A stretch of 20,295 bases of DNA, taken from NCBI GenBank assembly GCA_034696485.1, contig JAQIWT010000440.1:1-20295 (forward strand), in the 5' to 3' direction. Shown piece after piece: positions 14,899 to 20,295 of this stretch; position 1 is the stretch's first letter, and the number at the start of each line of letters is the position of its first letter. The notes under the pieces are model-generated. The model was not told the origin of the DNA. It worked only from the letters and a program-made list of their open reading frames with translations, and did not search any database. Source of the DNA: Isohypsibius dastychi (lineage: Eukaryota > Tardigrada > Eutardigrada > Parachela > Isohypsibiidae). Position numbers and translations under genes: made by a program.

Positions 14899-15477
14899 AC
14901 TGCAAAGCGTAGCTAAATGCCTTTCAAATGTTTGCAGTTGAAAAGATATCTCACGAGAAAGAAAAAAATGCTTATCATTTATTCAAACATAATATCCAAG
15001 AAAATATCTAAAGAATTACTGTATCTGTAAATCAATTTCGCTTTCGGCTAGCGGGCGCCACATTTGATGCCGTCCGTCCGTCTTTGTTCAAACAACCACA
15101 AATCACTCAGAATCTGACCATGATAATGAGAATTAATAACGAAACTAACTGAATGCTTTCAAGTTTACGGTGTTAGACCATTTATTTTCTTTCGGCTTTA
15201 CTAAAATTCGTTCTTTTCTTAGTGGACGCTTTTCGGGAATAAATCAAAAGCATACGCCGCATCCGCGGTCGAAGATGGAGGGGGTGGATCCTTTCAGGGT
15301 CGACGCAGCGGTTCCCCTGAAGGGGTTAACCATAAACTCATCATCCAAATGAAATGAATTGATCAGATTGTTTACATTTGTCTTTTGAAAAATTGATGAT
15401 TTGAGCATTTCGATATTCCGATAAGTCGCTCAAGGACCTGGTGAATACAACGGGAAAAGTTGTGAGGACAGGCAACA

Positions 15478-16242
15478 ATGAGTACCACGACCAGGAAACC
15501 AAAGCTCAAATTCGCCGTCGTTTGTTCGAGCAACCAGAACCGGAGCATGGAAGCTCACAATTTCATGAACAAGAGAGGACTCCAAGTTTGCTCGTATGGA
15601 TCAGGTTAGTAGCTTTTTGTGAGACTTTGATTTCGGGAATCAGAAACTAGCTGGTTCAAAAAATTCGGATTTCATTGCAAAGCATAATTAAATTTTGCTT
15701 GTGTAGGAACATGTGTTAAACTGCCTGGAGTTTCTGCGGATCGCCCGAACGTCTACAATTTCAACGTCAGTTACGACTTTATGTACAACGATCTCCAGCG
15801 ACAGGATCAAAATCTTTATACGAACAACGGGCTCCTCCACATGCTGGATCGGAATCGTCGTATCAAGGATCATCCTGAGCGATTCCAGGACAGCAAAGAC
15901 CGCTGGGATGTTGTGATTACTTGCGAAGAGCGTGTTTTCGACCAAGTGGTCGAATATCTGGCTGATCTCCCTTCTGGAACTACTCCAGTTCATGTAAATT
16001 AGCTCTACTTAGCTTTCTCGACTAAGTTTTTAGAAACTGACATTTTCACATTTTAGGTGATAAATATGGATATTCAAGACAACCACGAGGAAGCGACGAT
16101 AGCTGCTTTTATAATATGCGATTTATGTCAGAGGTTCGAAGAAGAAGCTGACCACTTGGATGATATGGTTGGAGATATCGTCGCCGAATTCGACCAGAAG
16201 AACCAGCACCGGAATATGTATCACCACATTTATTACATGTGA
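15478..16242 (+). CDS. SSU72: RNA polymerase II CTD phosphatase SSU72
   Basis: Low-molecular-weight-PTP-like cysteine phosphatase that removes Ser5/Ser7 phosphates from the Pol II CTD and works with the cleavage/polyadenylation machinery in the nucleus. Exons are 15478-15604, 15707-15993 and 16057-16242 (600 nt, 199 aa; human 194). The signature loop VVCSSNQNRS gives nucleophile Cys16 and Arg22 (Cx5R). PNVYNFNVSYDFMYNDL, LHMLDRNRRIK and CEERVFDQVVEYL match the family closely. The DIQDNHEEA segment carries the general-acid aspartate. Phases are 1 and 0. The C-terminus (RNMYHHIYYM) is more divergent than the usual LHTVxFY ending. The TGA stop shares its last base with the ATG of the following ORF. 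No AATAAA follows closely; ATTAAA at 16415-16420 is the nearest variant. Confidence 0.97.
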
Positions 16243-16562
16243 TGAATTCCCGATTACCCGTTTATGATGTTTTGATGGTTGTTTGTGCCTTCGGTCGGAA
16301 TCGATTTTCTCGAAACATTGTACATTCAGCACTTGATTACATTTCCGCGGAAACAAAGAAAATCGGCATGTTTCCTGTGTTGATGGTGCCGCCCAGTTCT
16401 GTTGATTTTGTACCATTAAAACAAATGTCATCGTTACCGTATTCCGAATCCTCGAGTTATAAACGACTGAATTGTCCTGCAGTGCACCCCGCCATAGTAC
16501 AACAATTTGTGGCCAACTGGCGGAATTCTGTCAGATGTATAAAGTCTTCGTTGAGCCATTGA
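16242..16562 (+). CDS. Hypothetical ORF overlapping the SSU72 stop (possible second cistron)
   Basis: Unrecognised 106-aa ORF starting MNSRLPVYDVLMVVCAFGRN. Its ATG overlaps the SSU72 stop by one base (TGATG), and it ends 62 bp before the next gene's start codon, filling almost the whole interval. The composition looks protein-like: mixed hydrophobic strands and helices such as VHSALDYISAETKKIG and FPVLMVPPSSVDFVPLKQ, and VHPAIVQQFVANW near the end. No domain, signal peptide or membrane segment is clear. It could be translated by reinitiation from a dicistronic SSU72 mRNA or from its own trans-spliced or unrecognised transcript, or it could be a chance ORF in the SSU72 3' UTR. ATTAAA at 16415-16420 lies inside it and, if used, would prevent full-length expression. 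Confidence 0.35.
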   Translation: MNSRLPVYDVLMVVCAFGRNRFSRNIVHSALDYISAETKKIGMFPVLMVPPSSVDFVPLKQMSSLPYSESSSYKRLNCPAVHPAIVQQFVANWRNSVRCIKSSLSH

Positions 16563-16572
16563 TACTCCCGCC

Positions 16573-16580
16573 TATTTAAA
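16573..16580 (+). promoter_or_regulatory. TATA-like box of the Ly6-like gene
   Basis: TATTTAAA, 45 bp before the start codon at 16625. It would give a leader of only about 20 nt. A near-identical TATTTAA precedes RPS2. It suggests the Ly6-like gene has its own promoter despite its closeness to the SSU72 unit. Confidence 0.45.
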
Positions 16581-16624
16581 TCTGGCATACGGATCTAGAT
16601 TTTGCAATTCTCTGCAAACCGGAA

Positions 16625-17639
16625 ATGGAAGCGTACCGTTTAAGTGAGATTTCTTCCTCTTTTATTCGTCATGACTTTCCCAGATTAACTTCGTTGTATT
16701 TACAGTGTTAATGCTCGCCCCCGTGGTAATGATCGAGGGTGTTGTCGAATGGAATTTCAACGGTTTTGAAGAGGCCCAGCCAGGTCCAGGAAACGAATGT
16801 CCAGTAATACCGGGCGGCCCAGCAGGAGCTGGTACTTCACCCCCGATCCAGAACTCTCAGCGATATGTCAGTTTATCCGGCACTGTCTTAATTTGTAGCA
16901 TCTCACTGTAATTTTACAGCGGAAATGCTATGCCACACGTAGAGCAGATTCAACTTGTTTCTTCCGGCCAGGCGAGGACTGCTTCGATATCCTACGGCGA
17001 AATCTCCAAAACGCCAGTCGGCGCACAGAAGTCTGCTGTCCGGGAGCATGTGGTGTAAGTGACCTTTCGCAAAAAACCCGACTACTCAGGATTTTCACTT
17101 TTATTTTGCGACTATTCTTTGATTTATTATAGTGGATTTATGAACACGCATTTGTCTCGGGCCAACGCAACGGAAACGAAGACACACGGCAATATTTCTC
17201 GGTGTATCAAAACGGATTGGAGCTCTTAGGATCGACGATCACACCTCCATTCCAAGAGTCGCAACATGAAATCTTCCCAATTCTTCGAGCGGGTTGCGTG
17301 GTCAGTAAACCGCGTGACACTTCCGGAACCACAAACAAGCCTATCCAACTCGGTACTTGCCCGGCGCTCTCTTCGGCTGCTCGTGGAGAACAGCCGCTTT
17401 GTGTGCAACAGTTGTATCAAGTGAATCCTATTGGGAGTGTTCCAGCCACGATTCCCATGCAGGAGACCTTCTGTACCGTACATTGCTGTGAAAGTGACCT
17501 TTGCAATGGGATGGATGCGTCGTATACCGCTGGATCCAGTCAGTATTTACGACTAACAGGTGCGGCTCGGTCGAATAATATTATTGTTATATCCGTATGC
17601 AGTATCATCGGTACAGCTCTGGTGGCTTTTTTATGGTGA
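16625..17639 (+). CDS. Secreted cysteine-rich protein, Ly6/three-finger-like, probably GPI-anchored
   Basis: Exons are 16625-16643, 16706-16866, 16920-17054 and 17133-17639 (822 nt, 273 aa; phases 1, 0, 0). A 19-nt first exon joined to exon 2 gives a signal peptide MEAYRLMLMLAPVVMIEG. The mature part has a Gly/Pro-rich start followed by cysteine-rich segments: RKCYATRRADSTCFF, EDCFDIL, VCCPGACG, then RAGCVV, TCPALS and LCVQQLY. It ends with CCESDLCN, the CCxxxxCN close typical of the Ly6/uPAR fold. The final 19 residues (IIVISVCSIIGTALVAFLW) are hydrophobic and directly follow a small-residue region (TGAARSNN), as in GPI-attachment signals. Cysteine spacing is looser than in a standard three-finger domain, so it may be a divergent or double module. 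Donor GTCAGT after exon 2 is the weakest junction. Partner or ligand unknown. AATAAA at 17780 and 17796. Confidence 0.75.
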
Positions 17640-17779
17640 TGGTCTTCCGGCGAATGTGCAAATTTTTTGAGCGTCGGAAGACCGGTACCGAAACGGAGAA
17701 TGTAATTGGTCATGAACCGGTTTCGTTTAGAGTTGGTTCGGATGCGAGCTGTTCTATTCCGCAAACATTTTTTGATTAT

Positions 17780-17801
17780 AATAAACTATGAACAAAATAA
17801 A
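17780..17801 (+). terminator. Poly(A) signals of the Ly6-like gene
   Basis: AATAAA at 17780-17785 and 17796-17801, 140-160 bp after the stop and about 95 bp before the convergent GALNT stop codon. Confidence 0.65.
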
Positions 17802-17893
17802 AGTTTATAAAATCGTAGATACAGTTGAAAACAAATCTTGTAACTTAGCAGAGATCAAACAAAAACATCAAGGCGCTCGCTAGTTCTTGTCAT

Positions 17894-20295
17894 CTAAATT
17901 TTCATGTGTTCAAAGACCCATCTTTGATTGTCCGTTTTTCCGCAACGCGCGCCATATATTGAAGCTCGGGCTGTTTCATTTCTAGTAAGGCAAAGTCCGG
18001 TACGCTGATTAAGCAGGAATGAATCCTGATCAAACAGAAGGTTACCCGGGTATCATACCATGCTTGAAAGGTGGCTTTACTTCATGTGTCCATTTACGAA
18101 TATTCTTCTCGCTGCACAGAATTTCTTCAAGAGAGTTGTCGATTTTAAGATCTAGACACCACTCTTCCCGGCGAAGCTGTCCATCGTGTGCGTACGAGAA
18201 CATCTATGAGAAACAAATTCGGATCAACGATCATTCCAACCATGACCTTTTTAAGACTCACTTGCTGCCAGTAAGAACCAGAATCATGTGAAAGACATGG
18301 TACCAATATGAAAGATTTGGAAGGTGATTGATCATCATTATGCGCTGACTGAATACAATTAATACTCTCCGGATCTCGCACCTGTAAGGTCATAAAAGCT
18401 ACATTCATACGAGAAACACAAGAGTAATTGCTAACTCACCTGACCCCATGCTGTAACATTTTGGTTGGGAACGAACTTTTCCGGATAGACATTATCCAAA
18501 TACCATTTAAAGGTCTTGCACTCAAGTTTCTTTCGCAGTTCTTTTCTGGACGTTAGATCTCCAATCGATGCGTTCTTTAATGATTGCCAAGATTATGGAT
18601 TATTCTAAAGCGAGTCGGAAGCGCTTACTTTGAGGTCCGGCCGGTACAAGTAGAATAATCTAGATTGAAAGGTTTGTAATCATGTTAAAACTTAGGTTCA
18701 AGACAACTACCTACTCTTTGTAATCGTCCAGCCAGACCTCGGCGAGACGAGCGGAGTTTATCCCGTGATAATGATGTTCGTCTTCTACGCTAGTGTAAGC
18801 GTGGCCTCTGGAAACTATTTCAAACTGATGATGACATCAAATAAAATACATGGATCTGTTTCTTTGTTCTTACGATGAGGAACATGTGAACATGGATGAA
18901 ACAAAATTTCTCCGCCACACATCCAAACGCGAAAGGACATTTCCAGATTTTCGCCTACTTATCAACCTGAACATAAAGATCAACAGAACAATGATTAATA
19001 GTTGATCAAACTCACCGCCCCAGCGTTCCATACGTTCATCATAGGAACCCACTTCGAAAAACCATTCACGATTTATCGCGAAAATCCCACCCGGAAACGT
19101 CGGCGTTCTGAAAATATCGTTACCATAAACTGGGCGCAATAATTATCATCTGTAATAGTGATACAAACCGATGCGGCTCGAAATTGTCATCCTTTATTCG
19201 TTTCCGTTCCGAAGGCGTCATATCTTGCGGTCCCCATTTGAAGAACATCGACCAGGTGAAAAGGCCGGTAGCCCAGTTAGCGGTTCCTACAACCGACATA
19301 TCTTCCGATTTTATTGTGTCGACCATTGGGCATACGACAATTTTTCGCTTGTTTTTGATGGTCTGCAGAAGAGGCTCCAACCTGTTATAAGGCATTCACT
19401 ACATATCTTCCGACCAATTAATAAAAAATGGTACCAGCCGACAGCAACTTCGCAGTGAGCATCCAGGAATACCAGAACTTCGCCGGAAGCATTTTTTGCG
19501 CCCAATAATCGAGCTTGTATCAGTCCGGCATGCGAGGGGGCTCGGAGCACCCTAACTGTTGATTGGAATTCTGTGATGATGTAATCATCCAACTGGGATG
19601 ATAGATGTTCTACAGTTGGAACAAAAGAAATTGATAAAATCGAATCGTGATTCGTAGAGTTGAAAATGGTCATGTACCTTTGTCGCTTTTATCATCAACT
19701 AATATAATTTCTTTCAGATACTCCGGTCGGCTTCGGTTAATCACACTTTTGATGGTACGCACTAATGTTGACCATGGCTCGTTATAGAAAACAATCACCA
19801 CGGAAGCTGTGGGAAGATCTGTATCATATGTCTCTTCTATACATCTGCAAAGAGGTTAATTCATGAGGTCAGGTTTTACAGAAACCAGAAATCAAGTACC
19901 TGTTATGACGCAGTTCCTGGATCCGGCGCTCGAGCGAAATTACGTCACTAGCCATGATATTAAAACCTAATGTAACTGATTATCAGAAGCCTCACGTGCA
20001 CACTTTGAAATTTTAATCAAACCTTCGCGTTTTCTACTTGCTGCGACTTTATCTCCTTTGCTCCGAAGAAATGCTTCTGGAACGCCGAGACCCCCTTCTC
20101 CAGGACCGTTTTCCGGGTCATCTTTTAGTCTTTGCTCATAGTTGGCCTGACGTTTGTGCGTTGGTTGAGTAAACTCGGTATCTTGCGCAGGAGGTAGAAT
20201 TTGTGGTGATTTGGCCTGATTTTGGGTATCCCGTAGACCAAGAAGTATTGTAATGACAAGACACACGACAAAGATTACCGCCGCTAGTCTGTATG
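17894..20295 (-). CDS. GALNT: Polypeptide N-acetylgalactosaminyltransferase, 5'-partial at window edge
   Basis: Golgi type II enzyme that starts mucin-type O-glycosylation, moving GalNAc from UDP-GalNAc to Ser/Thr. Thirteen exons: 20295-20023, 19966-19900, 19844-19678, 19609-19435, 19381-19169, 19107-19016, 18954-18874, 18814-18715, 18659-18629, 18574-18440, 18381-18262, 18203-18081, 18025-17894; phases agree, about 569 codons. The first exon opens inside the membrane anchor ([20 protein letters not shown]), so the start codon lies just outside. Stem, then [24 protein letters not shown] and IILVDD. The metal-binding DxH is in [16 protein letters not shown] and [20 protein letters not shown] follow. 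A C-terminal ricin-type lectin domain has CLDL and NQRWVFE. RPDLK...[17 protein letters not shown] and VWMCGG recall GALNT11, but the subtype is not settled. Oddity: the conserved VGH motif reads VPH. Introns are 53-68 nt; one exon is 31 nt. Confidence 0.95.

Larger units (their letters stand above)
14501..15477. other. Bidirectional promoter and long leader region between GFPT and SSU72
   Basis: No coding exon is recognised over about 980 bp. It contains promoter-like elements for both directions in 14743-14898 (listed separately). Downstream of these lies an AT-rich 560-bp stretch that would be SSU72 leader, possibly with an unrecognised leader intron. Open frames around 15170-15352 have no splice support or family likeness. 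Confidence 0.6.

Noticed and set aside
15170-15352. 60-codon ORF in the SSU72 upstream region
   Set aside because: No domain, no junction into SSU72; it lies in presumed leader or promoter sequence.
16925-17522. Reading the Ly6-like gene as a secreted three-finger toxin
   Set aside because: The C-terminal hydrophobic GPI-type tail and large size fit a membrane-attached Ly6-type protein; nothing supports a venom role.

Overview
This is a compact eukaryotic (metazoan) nuclear region, not bacterial. Every confident gene is interrupted by GT-AG introns, mostly 50-110 nt. Stop codons are commonly followed by AATAAA, several starts have TATA-like boxes upstream, and the proteins are animal housekeeping orthologues. 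The protein divergence, very small introns and tight packing suggest a small-genome invertebrate, probably ecdysozoan (tardigrade- or crustacean-like). I cannot name the species from the sequence. All gene models were spliced by hand; in each complete model the exon phases join into one open frame and the total length is a multiple of three.

Layout. 1-971 (-) is a 5'-truncated non-LTR retrotransposon (LINE) fragment that runs off the left edge. Then come RPS2 (+, 5 exons), an EFCAB10-like gene (+, 4 exons) and LAMTOR4 (+, 3 exons). The beta subunit of geranylgeranyltransferase I (PGGT1B, -, 7 exons) converges on LAMTOR4 and is divergent from a U1A/U2B''/SNF spliceosomal protein gene (+, 2 coding exons). 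7281-8921 is gene-poor, with only a weak hydrophobic ORF on the minus strand. A 3-exon orphan nuclear-type gene (+, 8922-10155) converges on GFPT (-, 9 exons, 10728-14500). A bidirectional promoter zone of about 1 kb follows, then SSU72 (+, 3 exons), a 106-codon ORF overlapping the SSU72 stop by one base, a secreted Ly6/three-finger-like GPI-type gene (+, 4 exons), and a polypeptide GalNAc-transferase (-, at least 13 exons) that leaves the window at the right edge with its N-terminal membrane anchor just inside.

Functional links are loose. GFPT makes hexosamine phosphate for UDP-HexNAc and the GALNT consumes UDP-GalNAc. The Ly6-like protein passes through the same secretory pathway. PGGT1B prenylates small GTPases, and LAMTOR4 belongs to the Ragulator complex that works with Rag GTPases at the lysosome. 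These look like ordinary neighbours in a gene-dense genome. I see no CRISPR, no prokaryotic operon and no convincing novel multi-gene system. The points most worth a second look are the stop/start-overlapping ORF behind SSU72, the altered RNA-binding loop of the U1A/U2B''-like protein, the VPH motif in the GALNT, the uncharacterised 209-aa gene, and paired promoter motifs.
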